From positions 744,001 through 808,000 of the forward strand of contig NZ_RJUO01000002.1 in NCBI RefSeq assembly GCF_003752365.1: a DNA stretch of 64,000 nt, read 5' to 3'. The translations under genes and the position numbers were made by a program. This document shows positions 42,003-50,933 of this stretch, one piece after another (the first letter of the stretch is position 1; every line of letters starts with the position of its first letter). Below the pieces are notes generated by a model that had not been told where the DNA came from, searched no databases, and saw only the letters and a list, made by a program, of their open reading frames with translations. The stretch comes from Frondihabitans sp. PhB188 (GTDB lineage Bacteria > Actinomycetota > Actinomycetes > Actinomycetales > Microbacteriaceae).

Positions 42003-43304
42003 GTGCCCTTCCTCCCCCGCCGCCTCACCCTCCTGCAGAACGCGACCCTGCCCGACGGCTCCGTCGTCGACGTGACGATCGACGGCGAGACCGTGACCCG
42101 AATCGAGGCGGCGCGGGCCGCGGGCGTGCCAGCCGACCCGGGCGCCGCCCTCGACCCCGGTGCCGCTCTGGATCCCGGTGCCGCCCTCGACCCCGGTGCC
42201 GTCCTGGACCTCAGCGGCCACGTTCTCCTCACCGCGCCCGCCGAGCCGCACGCCCACCTCGACAAGGCCCTCTCGTGGGAGGCCATCCGGCCCCCGATGG
42301 GCGACCTCGTCTCGGCGATCACGGCCTGGCGCGAGTACGCCCGCACGATGACCGTCGACGACATCGCCGACCGGGCCCGCGAGCAGCTCCTCCGCATGCT
42401 CGGCCAGGGAACGACCGCTGTCCGCACCCACGTCGACATCCTGCTGGGCGACCAGCCCCTCCGCGGCGCCCAGGCCCTGGTCCAGGTGCGGCAGGAACTC
42501 GCCGGCCTCGTCGACCTGGAGCTCGTCGCGCTGGCCGGCCCCGACGTGCCCGACTCCGCCGTCGAGGCCGCCCTCGACCTGGGCGTCGACCTCGTCGGCG
42601 GGTCGTCGCACCTGGCGCCCGACCCGAGCGCCGACCTGCAGCGCCTCCTCGCCATCGCCGCCCGGCGCGGGGTCGGCGTCGACCTGCACACCGACGAGTC
42701 GCTCGCCGGCGCGATCACGCTGGGCGAATTCGCCGAGACGGTCGTGGACTGGACCGTCACCGTCAGCGCCGGCCACTGCGTGCGGCTCGGAACGGTCGAC
42801 GCCACCACCCGCGACGACCTCATCGCCCTGGTCAAAGCCGCCGACATCGGCATCATCGCCAACCCGATCACCAACCTCTACCTGCAGGGCTGGGAGCACC
42901 CGGTCTCCACCCCGCGCGGACTCACCGCGGTGCGCGAGCTGCTCGACGCCGGGGTGCGCCTCGGTGCCGGGGCCGACAACGTGCGCGACCCGTTCAACCC
43001 GCTCGGCCGCAGCGACGCCCTCGAGACCGCCATGCTGCTGGTCACGGCGGGCCACCTCACCATCGACGAGGCCTACGCGGCGGTCAGCGACGGGGCGCGG
43101 TCGGTGATGGGCCTGGCCCCGGCGGGTGCGGTCGTCGGCGGGCGCGCCGAGTTCCTGGCGGTCCGCGGTTCTTCGCTGGCCGACGTCACGGCCAACGCGC
43201 CCGCGGACCGGTACGTGATCCACGCCGGGCGGCTCGTCGCCCAGAGCCGCACCACCAGCGACATCGCAGCACCCCACCTCACGGAAAGCACGGTGACAGC
43301 ATGA
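42003..43304 (+). CDS. CodA-like cytosine/creatinine-type deaminase
   Basis: 433 residues from a GTG. It keeps all amidohydrolase ligands: EPHAHLDKAL, DLHTDE (the CodA HxxE), SAGHCVRL and LGAGADNVRDPFNPLGR with the catalytic Asp. The last block is characteristic of cytosine deaminases, which also include creatinine and isoguanine deaminases. Four 6-residue repeats DPGAAL lie between strand one and the metal motif. It is first in an operon with a FAD oxidase and a creatininase-family protein. Substrate is likely a cyclic amidine. Confidence 0.82.
   Translation: MPFLPRRLTLLQNATLPDGSVVDVTIDGETVTRIEAARAAGVPADPGAALDPGAALDPGAALDPGAVLDLSGHVLLTAPAEPHAHLDKALSWEAIRPPMGDLVSAITAWREYARTMTVDDIADRAREQLLRMLGQGTTAVRTHVDILLGDQPLRGAQALVQVRQELAGLVDLELVALAGPDVPDSAVEAALDLGVDLVGGSSHLAPDPSADLQRLLAIAARRGVGVDLHTDESLAGAITLGEFAETVVDWTVTVSAGHCVRLGTVDATTRDDLIALVKAADIGIIANPITNLYLQGWEHPVSTPRGLTAVRELLDAGVRLGAGADNVRDPFNPLGRSDALETAMLLVTAGHLTIDEAYAAVSDGARSVMGLAPAGAVVGGRAEFLAVRGSSLADVTANAPADRYVIHAGRLVAQSRTTSDIAAPHLTESTVTA
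42135..42206 (+). repeat. 18-bp tandem repeat (four units) in deaminase gene
   Basis: Units GACCCGGGCGCCGCCCTC, then three variants of GACCCCGGTGCCGCCCTC, encoding DPGAAL four times in frame. Probably variable in length between strains. Confidence 0.85.
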
Positions 43305-44644
43305 CCACTCCTGACGCGAAGCGACACATGCCCTACCCCCTCGAAGAACTGATCGCCGAGCTGCGCGAGCTCCTCGGCGAGCGCGGCGTCTCCGTCGAGC
43401 TCGCGGCCCGCGAGAGGGCCTCCGTCGACGGCTCCCGTCTCTCCCCGGTCATCAGCGCCCAGCTGCCGCTCGGCCTCGCCGACGTCGTCGCCTACCCGAC
43501 CTCGGCCGACGAGATCGCCGTCGTCGTCGGCGCGGCCTCGCGTCTCGGGGTGCCGATCACCCCGCGCGGCAAGGGCACCGGCAACTACGGCCAGGCCATC
43601 CCGTTCACCGGCGGGCTCGTGCTCGACATGACGAAGGCCCGCGCCGTCGTCTCGGTCGGCGACGGCGAGCTCACGGCCGAGGCGGGTGCCACGATGGTGT
43701 CGCTCGAGCAGGCCGCGAACAAGGCCGACCAGCAGATCCTGATGTACCCGTCGACGGCGCAGTCGTCGCTCGGCGGCTTCCTCGCCGGAGGCTCCGGCGG
43801 CACCGGCTCGATCAAGCACGGCTCCAACCACCAGGGCTTCGTGAAGGCGCTCGACATCGTCCACGCCGACGGCACCGGCGAGATCGTGCACGTCGAGGGC
43901 GACGAGGCCCAGAAGTACGTCCACAACTACGGCACCGCCGGCATCATCGTGCGCGCCACCATCGCCCTCGAGCAGCTGCAGGACTGGCGCGGCTTCTTCG
44001 CCAGCTTCGACTCGTTCGAGCAGCTCCTCCCGCTGATGCGGGCCTTCGGCGAGCTCGACCCGCTTCCCCGCCTGACATCGGGCGACCTGTCGACGCTGGC
44101 CGACGCCCTGCCCGACGACCCGGCCATCCCGGCCGGACGCGCGTCGCTCCGCGCGATCCTCGACGTGTCGACCGTCGACGCCGCCACGGCACTCGTTGAG
44201 GCGGCCGGCGGTCGCGTCGAGGACGTCCGCGAGGGCCCCCAGACCTCCATGAAGATCAGCATGATGTCGTACAACCACCCCATCGAGTGGCTGCAGAAGG
44301 CCTACCCCGACACGTACTTCCACGTCGAGGTGTCGGGCGATCCGCTGATCGACCGGATCGACGAGGTGCACGCCGTCTACCCCGGCGGCATGCTCCACAT
44401 CGAGACGGCGCACGGCCGCCCGATCGGCATGCTCGCCGGCCGGTACTCGTCGCCCGAGGAGGTGTTCGCCGGCTTCGACCGGCTCGCCGAGCTCGGCGTG
44501 GGCTACCACAACCCGCACCAGTGGTTCGTCGACTTCGAGCCGGCCCGCACCCGCGAGCTCGCCAGGACGACCGACCCGAACGGCCTGCTCAACCCGGGCA
44601 AGCTCGTCGACGCCACCCTGGCGACGGGGGCGAAGGTCTCGTGA
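43301..44644 (+). CDS. FAD-linked oxidase (VAO/PCMH family)
   Basis: 447 residues from the ATG at 43301, overlapping the deaminase stop (ATGA). The FAD_binding_4 domain shows VVAYPTSADEIAVVV, RGKGTGNYGQ and the pyrophosphate loop SSLGGFLAGGSGGTGS. The C-terminus ends DPNGLLNPGKL, typical of glycolate-oxidase-like enzymes. No signal peptide. It probably oxidises an intermediate made by the deaminase/creatininase pair. Substrate unknown. Confidence 0.85.
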   Translation: MTTPDAKRHMPYPLEELIAELRELLGERGVSVELAARERASVDGSRLSPVISAQLPLGLADVVAYPTSADEIAVVVGAASRLGVPITPRGKGTGNYGQAIPFTGGLVLDMTKARAVVSVGDGELTAEAGATMVSLEQAANKADQQILMYPSTAQSSLGGFLAGGSGGTGSIKHGSNHQGFVKALDIVHADGTGEIVHVEGDEAQKYVHNYGTAGIIVRATIALEQLQDWRGFFASFDSFEQLLPLMRAFGELDPLPRLTSGDLSTLADALPDDPAIPAGRASLRAILDVSTVDAATALVEAAGGRVEDVREGPQTSMKISMMSYNHPIEWLQKAYPDTYFHVEVSGDPLIDRIDEVHAVYPGGMLHIETAHGRPIGMLAGRYSSPEEVFAGFDRLAELGVGYHNPHQWFVDFEPARTRELARTTDPNGLLNPGKLVDATLATGAKVS

Positions 44645-45435
44645 GCCGCGATCTCGTCCACCTCACCGGGCCGTCGCTCGCCACGACGCTGACCGAGTCG
44701 TCGGTGCTGGTGCTGCCCACCGGCGCGATCGAGCACCACGGCCCGCACCTGCCGCTCTCGACCGACTGGCTGATGGCCGACATGATTGGCCGCGGCGTGG
44801 TCGAGGCGGCGGCCCAGGCCGGTCAGGACGTCTGGCTGCTGCCCTCGCTCGCCTACACGAAGTCGGACGAGCACCACTGGGCCCCTGGCACGATGTGGCT
44901 GAACGCCGACACGCTGCTCCAGACGGTCGTCGACATCGGCCGCTCGATCCTCGCCACCAACGCCCGCACGCTCGTCTTCTACAACGGGCACGGCGGAAAC
45001 ATCGCCCTGCTCCAGGTGGCGCTGCGCGAGCTGCGTCGCCGCTTCGGCCTCCGCACCTTCCTGATGGGGTCGAACATGAAGGGCGGCGACGGGGTGGACG
45101 GGCCGGACGAGCACGGGTTCGGCGTCCACGGTGGTCACAGCGAGACGTCGATGATCCTGCACCTGCGACCCGACCTCGTCGACATGACGAAGGCAGAGCG
45201 CTGGATCCCCGAGCACATGCTCGACCTGGAGTACGTGAAGTTCAACGGCGGCCCCGTGCACTTCGGCTGGCTGTCGAACGACTTCGGCGAGGCCGGGGTG
45301 GTCGGCGACGCCTCGCAGGCGAACGCCGAGTGGGGCAAGGTGCTGTACGACACGGCGATCGAGGCGGGGGTCGCCTCATTGGCAGAGATCGCGCGCTTCG
45401 CGCACCCGGCGCTCGAGCCCGGCACGCTCTCGTGA
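44641..45435 (+). CDS. creatininase-family amidohydrolase
   Basis: 264 residues from a GTG overlapping the FAD oxidase stop (GTGA). LPTGAIEHHGPHLPLSTD, FYNGHGGNIALLQ and HGGHSETSMIL contain the metal ligands of the creatininase family. Members open lactam rings (creatinine, formamidopyrimidines) or trim peptides. The operon suggests ring opening of an N-heterocycle. Followed by two tiny overlapping ORFs. Confidence 0.87.
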   Translation: MSRDLVHLTGPSLATTLTESSVLVLPTGAIEHHGPHLPLSTDWLMADMIGRGVVEAAAQAGQDVWLLPSLAYTKSDEHHWAPGTMWLNADTLLQTVVDIGRSILATNARTLVFYNGHGGNIALLQVALRELRRRFGLRTFLMGSNMKGGDGVDGPDEHGFGVHGGHSETSMILHLRPDLVDMTKAERWIPEHMLDLEYVKFNGGPVHFGWLSNDFGEAGVVGDASQANAEWGKVLYDTAIEAGVASLAEIARFAHPALEPGTLS

Positions 45436-45566
45436 CGGACCCGGCCGCCACGGCATCAGCGCCGACTATCGTCGCGATCCCGGACGAGGCCTGGGCCCTG
45501 CTCGTCGACTGGCTGCCGGCGAACGACGACCCCGATCGGCCGCAGATCACGCTGTCGACGTGGTGA
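45432..45566 (+). CDS. small ORF 1 downstream of creatininase
   Basis: 44 residues from a GTG overlapping the creatininase stop (GTGA). Sequence contains IPDEAWALLVDWLPANDDP, an amphipathic helix-like segment. No family recognised. The position and codon use favour a real gene; see also the next ORF, with which it could form one frameshifted product. Confidence 0.5.
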   Translation: MTDPAATASAPTIVAIPDEAWALLVDWLPANDDPDRPQITLSTW

Positions 45567-45673
45567 CGCCGACGCAGCTCACCTTCTGGTCGTCGAGCGA
45601 CGACACGGCGTCGCGGCGCGTCGAGTTCGCCCTCGGCGCCGACGGCTGGGTGCGGCGGCACCTCGCCGGCTGA
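45563..45673 (+). CDS. small ORF 2 downstream of creatininase
   Basis: 36 residues (VTPTQLTFWSSSDD...GWVRRHLAG) from a GTG that overlaps the stop of small ORF 1. Third-position G/C is high, as in real genes. Either a separate short protein or the second half of one ~80-residue protein split by a frameshift. Confidence 0.4.
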   Translation: MTPTQLTFWSSSDDTASRRVEFALGADGWVRRHLAG

Positions 45674-45695
45674 GCCGGATTGCGGCCCGGAGCCG

Positions 45696-46112
45696 TCAGG
45701 CCGAGCGACGCGGCGGCACCACGATCGGCACCAGGTGCTCGACATGGCGGAAGTCTCCTGGATTGAGAGTCGCCAACGACGCCCCCAGCTCGTACGCGGT
45801 CGCGGCGATCATCAGGTCGCGGGAGCGCGCCTTGCCGGGCGCGTGGGGGTGCGTGACCTCCATGAGCTCGGCGTGGAACGTGGCTGTCGCGTCGGTGTAG
45901 GGAAGCCACTGCATCCTCGCATTGGCGAGTCGAGCCAAGAGCGACCGGCGCTCCGCGTGCGCGACCGCCGAAGTGGCGACGGCCACACCGACCACCGCCG
46001 ATCCCACTGCCGCCAGCGCCTCCGCGAAGAGCCCGGCCCCACCCGGCCCGGAGACCATGCTCTTCGGACACGTCGGCTCCGTCGCGGCGACAGTCCTCTC
46101 CATGGTGAACAC
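45696..46112 (-). pseudogene. PIN-domain (VapC-like) protein, N-terminally incomplete
   Basis: The C-terminal two thirds match a PIN toxin: RSRDLMIAATAYELGASLATLNPGDFRHVEHL contains the central acidic residue and the final TxNxxDF block (about residues 95-130). The N-terminus expected to carry the first catalytic Asp (LLDTN-like) is missing; instead it reads MFTMERTVAATEPTCPKSMVSGPG. No VapB antitoxin is adjacent. Probably a truncated remnant or a gene with an unusual N-terminus. Confidence 0.55.
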
Positions 46113-46170
46113 GCTTGCATTCGCGTGTTTCGCCCCGAGACTCCGGGCATTTCGGGCCGGTAAAACTCTC

Positions 46171-46176
46171 TAAAAT
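46171..46176 (+). promoter_or_regulatory. -10 box TAAAAT, probable leaderless allantoinase promoter
   Basis: TAAAAT ends six bases before the ATG at 46183. Confidence 0.45.
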
Positions 46177-46182
46177 GGGCGA

Positions 46183-47517
46183 ATGGCCCCCACAGAGTCC
46201 CCCGTCGACCTCGTCGTCCGTGCTTCTCGAGTCCTCGTCGAGGGGGCGTTCCGGCCCGCCGCGGTGAGCGTCACCGGCGGGCTGATCACGGCGATCGACG
46301 ACATCGACACCGTGCTGACGGCCCTGGAAGACCGCACGCTTCCCGAGGGGCAGGTGCTGATCCCCGGAATCGTCGACAGCCACGTGCACGTCAACGAGCC
46401 CGGCCGCACCGACTGGGAGGGCTTCGCGTCGGCCACGACGGCGGCGCTCCGCGGGGGCGTGACGACGATCGTCGACATGCCGCTGAACAGCATCCCGCCG
46501 ACGACCACCGTCGAGGCGCTCGATCTGAAGCGCGCGGCCGCCGAGCCCCAGGCCCGCGTCGACGTCGGATTCTGGGGCGGCGCGATCCCGTCGTCGCTCG
46601 GCGCCCTCCGCCCGGTGCACGACGCCGGGGCCTTCGGCTTCAAGGCGTTCCTGTCGCCGTCGGGCGTGGACGAGTTCCCGCACCTGTCGACCGAGCAGCT
46701 GCACGCCGCGATGGAAGAGATCGCCGCGTTCGACGGCCTCCTCATCGTGCACGCCGAAGACCCGGACACCCTCGAGCACTCCCCCGCCCCCGAGGGCGCG
46801 TCGTACTCCGCGTTCGTCCGGTCGCGGCCCGACGCGAGCGAGCAGTCGGCGATCGACCACGTGATCGACGCGGTCCGGCGCACGGGCGGCCGGGCGCACA
46901 TCCTGCACCTGTCGTCGGCGGCCGCTCTGCCCGCCATCCGCGCGGCGAAGGCCGAGGGCCTGCGCCTCACCGTCGAGACCTGCCCCCACTACCTGTCGTT
47001 CGACGAGGAGCACATCCCCGACGGCGGCACCCAGTACAAGTGCTGCCCGCCGATCCGCGACGCCGCGAACCAAGACGCCCTGTGGGAGGCCCTCGTCGAC
47101 GGCACCATCGACCTCGTCGCCAGCGACCACTCCCCCTCGACCGCGGCGCTGAAGTTCGCGGGCAACGGCGACTTCGACCTCGCCTGGGGCGGCATCTCGG
47201 GCCTGGAGCTCAGCTTCCGCGCCGTCTGGACCGGCGCCGCCGCACGCGGGATCCCGCTCGAGTCGGTGGTCCGCTGGATGTCGACCGCCACCTCCGACCT
47301 CGTCGGGCTCTCCGACCGCGGCCGCATCGCCGTCGGTACCCAGGCCGACCTCGTCGCCTTCGACCCCGACGCGGCCTTCACCGTCGATGCCGCGCGCCTC
47401 GCCCACAAGAACCCCGTGAGCGCGTTCGACGGCAGCGAGCTGCGCGGCTCGGTCGAGACGGTGTGGCAGCGCGGCGTCGTGGACGCCGGCGGGCGGCTCG
47501 TGGTGCGGCCGGCGTAG
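46183..47517 (+). CDS. allantoinase
   Basis: 444 residues. DSHVHVNEPGRTDWEGF carries the first metal His pair, FKAFLSPSG the carbamylated Lys, IVHAEDP and HILHLSSAAA the other His ligands and VASDHSPS the catalytic Asp. EPGRTDWEGF and the CPHYLSF block separate allantoinase from dihydroorotase and hydantoinase. It opens allantoin to allantoate, the substrate of the amidohydrolase encoded at 48395-49633. Confidence 0.93.
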   Translation: MAPTESPVDLVVRASRVLVEGAFRPAAVSVTGGLITAIDDIDTVLTALEDRTLPEGQVLIPGIVDSHVHVNEPGRTDWEGFASATTAALRGGVTTIVDMPLNSIPPTTTVEALDLKRAAAEPQARVDVGFWGGAIPSSLGALRPVHDAGAFGFKAFLSPSGVDEFPHLSTEQLHAAMEEIAAFDGLLIVHAEDPDTLEHSPAPEGASYSAFVRSRPDASEQSAIDHVIDAVRRTGGRAHILHLSSAAALPAIRAAKAEGLRLTVETCPHYLSFDEEHIPDGGTQYKCCPPIRDAANQDALWEALVDGTIDLVASDHSPSTAALKFAGNGDFDLAWGGISGLELSFRAVWTGAAARGIPLESVVRWMSTATSDLVGLSDRGRIAVGTQADLVAFDPDAAFTVDAARLAHKNPVSAFDGSELRGSVETVWQRGVVDAGGRLVVRPA

Positions 47518-47543
47518 CCGCCTTCCGGCAGCCGGGCGCGGCG

Positions 47544-48395
47544 CTACTCCAGCTCGCCGAGCTCGTCGTACAGCGCCGTGATGGCCGCGACACGGGTACG
47601 CCCAGCGCGAGAATCGGCACCGAGCACCGCGGCGGCGAGCAGGTTCGCGAGGCTCATCGGGGCCGCGTACGAGTCGAAGGCCGAGATGCCGTCGACCGGG
47701 CAGGGCAGCACGACAGTGTCGGGCGTCACCGGCAGGCGCAACGCCGGGTCGGCGAGCACCACCAGCGGCACCCCGCGCGACTGCAGCGCCGCGACCACGG
47801 CGGCGAACCCCGCCGGACGCCGCCGGAACCCGACGAGCACGACGACGTCACGGGCGTCGAGCCCGGCGAGCTCCTCGCCCACCGACTGGCCCGGCGCCGG
47901 AGCGACGCGCACGCGGGGCCTCGCCTGAGCGAGCTGCTGCCGAAGGTGCAGGGCGACCGGGTAGCTGTTGCGGAAGCCGGCGACGACGACCTCGCGCGCG
48001 GCGGCGATCATGCCGGCGGCGGTCTCCAGGCGCCCGTCGGCGAGCCCGGCGACCATGCGCTCGAGGGCGGCCTGCTCGCTGCGGAGGTGCTCCGCCAGGT
48101 CGCCGGTGGGGCCGGTGGCGACGGGCACGCCCCGTCCGCGGAGGGCTCTGGCCTGGTCGCGGAGTTCCTGCGCGTCGGCATAGCCGAGGCTCCTGAAGAG
48201 GCGGGACACCGTCGCCTTCGAGACCCCGCTGCTGTCGGCGATCTCGGTGGCCGAGAACACGGCGAGGTCGGCCACGTGCTCGAGCATGAAGTCGGCGGCC
48301 ACCCGCTCGCGGGCTGTCAGCTCGGCGTAGGCCTCGCGGATCCGGCCCTCGATGTCGTCAGAACCGGGCGCAGGAACTCGGGGCCCCTCCGTCAT
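47544..48395 (-). CDS. RpiR-family transcriptional regulator
   Basis: 283 residues. N-terminal HTH_6 (ELTARERVAADFMLEHVADLAVFSATEIA, then SKATVSRLFRSLGY) and a C-terminal SIS domain (VVVAGFRNSYPVALHLRQQLAQ). In actinobacteria RpiR-SIS regulators commonly sit with allantoin genes. It follows the allantoate amidohydrolase with a 1-base stop/start overlap and is convergent with allantoinase. Exact dispersed 12-mers at 48162 and 48368 lie in it. Confidence 0.88.
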   Translation of the reverse strand: MTEGPRVPAPGSDDIEGRIREAYAELTARERVAADFMLEHVADLAVFSATEIADSSGVSKATVSRLFRSLGYADAQELRDQARALRGRGVPVATGPTGDLAEHLRSEQAALERMVAGLADGRLETAAGMIAAAREVVVAGFRNSYPVALHLRQQLAQARPRVRVAPAPGQSVGEELAGLDARDVVVLVGFRRRPAGFAAVVAALQSRGVPLVVLADPALRLPVTPDTVVLPCPVDGISAFDSYAAPMSLANLLAAAVLGADSRAGRTRVAAITALYDELGELE

Positions 48396-49633
48396 CACGC
48401 CGCGTACGTCGCCGCGTACGCCCTGACCGCCGCCTCGAACGCGTCGAGCGCCACGGCGACGTCCGCCTCGGTCACTGTCTCGTCGGGGTGATGGCTGATG
48501 CCGCCTCTGCCGTTGCGGATGAAGAGCATCGCCCAGTCGGTGAGGTCGGCCACCGCCATGGCGTCGTGCCCGGCCTTCGAGAAGAGCACCATCGGGTCGG
48601 GCTCGCCGGTCGTCGCGGTGATCCCCGCGCGGATGACGTCTCGCAGGTGGGGCGCGGCCACGACGGCGGGGGCGCCGTGCGTCTGCTCGTCGGCGAAGGC
48701 CAGCCCGCGCCGGGTGCAGATCTCGGCCGCGACGTCCTGGATCTGCGCCCACACGGCGTCGCGCACGTCGTCGGTCTCGGCCCGGAGGTCGAGGCTGAAC
48801 TCGACGCGGCCGGGGATCACGTTGACCCCGCCGGGGAACGCCTGCAGGCGGCCGACGGTGGCGATGGCGCCCGCCTCACGGGCCAGCTGCTCGACGGCGA
48901 GCACGACCTCGGAGGCGCCGGCGAGCGCATCGTGGCGGCGGTGGAACGGGACTCCCCCGGCGTGGCCGGCCTCGCCCGTCATGGTGAGGGCGAAGCGGCG
49001 GGCGCCGGCGATCGACGAGACGACGGCCAGGGGCAGGTCGGCCTCTTCGAGGTAGGGGCCCTGCTCGATGTGCGCTTCGAGGTAGCCGACGACGTCATCC
49101 GAGCGGTACGCGGCGTCGCCGACCTTCGCCGGGTCGAGGCCGAACTCGACGAACGCCTCGCGGAGGGTGGTTCCGCTCTTGTCGGCGAGCGTCCACCACT
49201 GGTCGTCCCAGGTGCCGGCGACGGCGCGGGAGCCGAGCAGCGCGGTGCCGAATCGGGTGCCCTCCTCGTCGCCGAATGCGAGCACGTCGATCGCGAACGG
49301 GAGCGTCGCGTCGCTCTCGCGGAGGCGGTCCACGACGGCGATGGCGAGCATGACGCCGAGGATCCCGTCGAAGCGGCCGGCGTTCGGAACGGTGTCGAGG
49401 TGCGAGCCGAGGAGCAGCGTCGGCAGGCCCGGGGTGGCGCCCTCGAGGCGGCCGCGCTGGTTGCCGGCGGCGTCCATCCACGTGGTCATGCCGGCCTCCT
49501 GCATCCAGTGGCCGGCCTGCAGGTTGACGGCGGCGTGCTCGGGCGAGAGGTAGACGCGCTCGATGCCGGTGCGCGTCGACGACTGGTTGGCCAGCGCGTC
49601 GCAGCGGTTCAGGATCGTCTTCGCGTCGATCAC
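48395..49633 (-). CDS. allantoate amidohydrolase (M20 family)
   Basis: 412 residues from a GTG at 49633 overlapping the aminotransferase stop. LLGSHLDTVPNAGRFDG and GDEEGTRFG hold the metal ligands, EAHIEQGPYLEE and SIAGARRFALTMTGEAGHAG mark the lid domain of the AllC/ureidoglycolate branch. It releases ammonia from allantoate to give (S)-ureidoglycine, the donor for the aminotransferase. N-carbamoyl amino-acid hydrolases share motifs; context decides. Confidence 0.88.
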   Translation of the reverse strand: MIDAKTILNRCDALANQSSTRTGIERVYLSPEHAAVNLQAGHWMQEAGMTTWMDAAGNQRGRLEGATPGLPTLLLGSHLDTVPNAGRFDGILGVMLAIAVVDRLRESDATLPFAIDVLAFGDEEGTRFGTALLGSRAVAGTWDDQWWTLADKSGTTLREAFVEFGLDPAKVGDAAYRSDDVVGYLEAHIEQGPYLEEADLPLAVVSSIAGARRFALTMTGEAGHAGGVPFHRRHDALAGASEVVLAVEQLAREAGAIATVGRLQAFPGGVNVIPGRVEFSLDLRAETDDVRDAVWAQIQDVAAEICTRRGLAFADEQTHGAPAVVAAPHLRDVIRAGITATTGEPDPMVLFSKAGHDAMAVADLTDWAMLFIRNGRGGISHHPDETVTEADVAVALDAFEAAVRAYAATYAA

Positions 49634-50865
49634 AAGGCACCCCCGTCGGCGTAGACGTCGTAGGCCGCCCCGACACCGCCGCCGGCCGTGATCGAGACGC
49701 CCCCGCGGCGCAGGACCGACTCCAGCGCGCTGAGCGTCGTGAGCACGGTGTCCTTCCGGGCGTTGTAGCCCATGGTGCCGACGCGCCACACCTTGCCGTG
49801 CAGGGGGCCGAACGAGGTGCCGATCTCAATGCCGAAGTCGTTCAGCATGGCCGCGCGGGCCGCGTCGCCGTCGATCCCGTCGGGGATCACGACCGCGGTG
49901 ACGTTGTTCATGCGGTGCTCCAGGTCGCCGAACACCTCGAGGCCGAGCCCCTGGAGACCGGCGAGCATGGCCGAGCCGTGCAGCGCGTGGCGCGCCACGG
50001 CGTTGTCGATGCCCTCGTCGACGAGGAGGCGTGCGCACTCGCGAGCGCCGTAGAGCATCGAGGTGGCCTCGGTGTGGTGGTTGAGGCGCTGGGGGCCCCA
50101 GTAGTCGAAGATCATCGCGAGATCGAAGTAGTTCGAGCGGATCGGGTGGGCGCTCACGGCGTCGCCGTCGGTGCGGATGCCCGCCTCGATCGACTTGCGC
50201 GCAGTGATGACGTCGACGGCCTTCGCGGAGAACGTGACGGGGGCCGAGCCGGAGGGTCCGCCGAGGCACTTCTGCAGGCCGGCGGTCACCGCGTCGAGGC
50301 CGAGCTCGTCGGTGCGGAAGGTGTTGCCGGCGAGCGACGCCGTGACGTCGGTGTAGAACAGCACGCCGTGCTTCTCGCACAGCTCGCCGATGCCCTCCAG
50401 CGGCTGGGCGACCGTCGTCGACGTGTCGCCGTGCACGACGGCGAGCAGCTTCGGCTTCACGGTCTCGAGCGCCTCGGCGATGGCCGACAGCGGGAAGACC
50501 TCGCCCCACGGCACCTCGATGACGTGCACCTCGGCGCCGCAGCGCTCGGCGATCTCTCGCAGCAGGTGGCCGAAGCGGCCGAAGATCGGCACGAGCACCC
50601 GGTCGCCGGGCTCGATCAGCGACACGAGCGCCGCCTCGATGCCGGCGCGCGACGTGCCGTCGACGAGCAGGGTCTGCTCGTTTTGCGTCTGGAAGACCTC
50701 CCGGTAGAGGGCCTGCGTCTCGTCCATCGCGGACGTCATCCACGGGTCGTACTGGCCGACGAGCTGGGCCGACATGGCGCGCAGCACGCGCGGGTCGGCA
50801 TTGATCGGGCCGGGGCCCATCAGGAGGCGGGCGGGCGGGTTGATCGACTGGAAGGACTGTTTCAC
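49630..50865 (-). CDS. ureidoglycine/alanine-glyoxylate aminotransferase (PucG-like)
   Basis: 411 residues, class V PLP aminotransferase. LLMGPGPINADPRV opens the fold, LVDGTSRAGIEAALVS is a conserved active-site region, LFYTDVTASLAG binds the cofactor and AGLQKCLGGPSG bears the Schiff-base Lys. EHRMNNVTAV resembles the PucG substrate segment. In the pathway it would transfer the amino group of (S)-ureidoglycine to glyoxylate, giving glycine and oxalurate. It is first in the operon to allantoate amidohydrolase and RpiR. Confidence 0.88.
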   Translation of the reverse strand: MKQSFQSINPPARLLMGPGPINADPRVLRAMSAQLVGQYDPWMTSAMDETQALYREVFQTQNEQTLLVDGTSRAGIEAALVSLIEPGDRVLVPIFGRFGHLLREIAERCGAEVHVIEVPWGEVFPLSAIAEALETVKPKLLAVVHGDTSTTVAQPLEGIGELCEKHGVLFYTDVTASLAGNTFRTDELGLDAVTAGLQKCLGGPSGSAPVTFSAKAVDVITARKSIEAGIRTDGDAVSAHPIRSNYFDLAMIFDYWGPQRLNHHTEATSMLYGARECARLLVDEGIDNAVARHALHGSAMLAGLQGLGLEVFGDLEHRMNNVTAVVIPDGIDGDAARAAMLNDFGIEIGTSFGPLHGKVWRVGTMGYNARKDTVLTTLSALESVLRRGGVSITAGGGVGAAYDVYADGGAL

Positions 50866-50933
50866 CAGGCCAGTCTACGGAACAACTGTTTCATGCGGGT
50901 AAACGTTTCGGCGAGCGAGCAGGCGGGCGGGGT

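Noticed and set aside
45696-46112. A complete VapBC toxin-antitoxin system
   Set aside because: No antitoxin ORF is adjacent and the toxin lacks its N-terminal catalytic strand.
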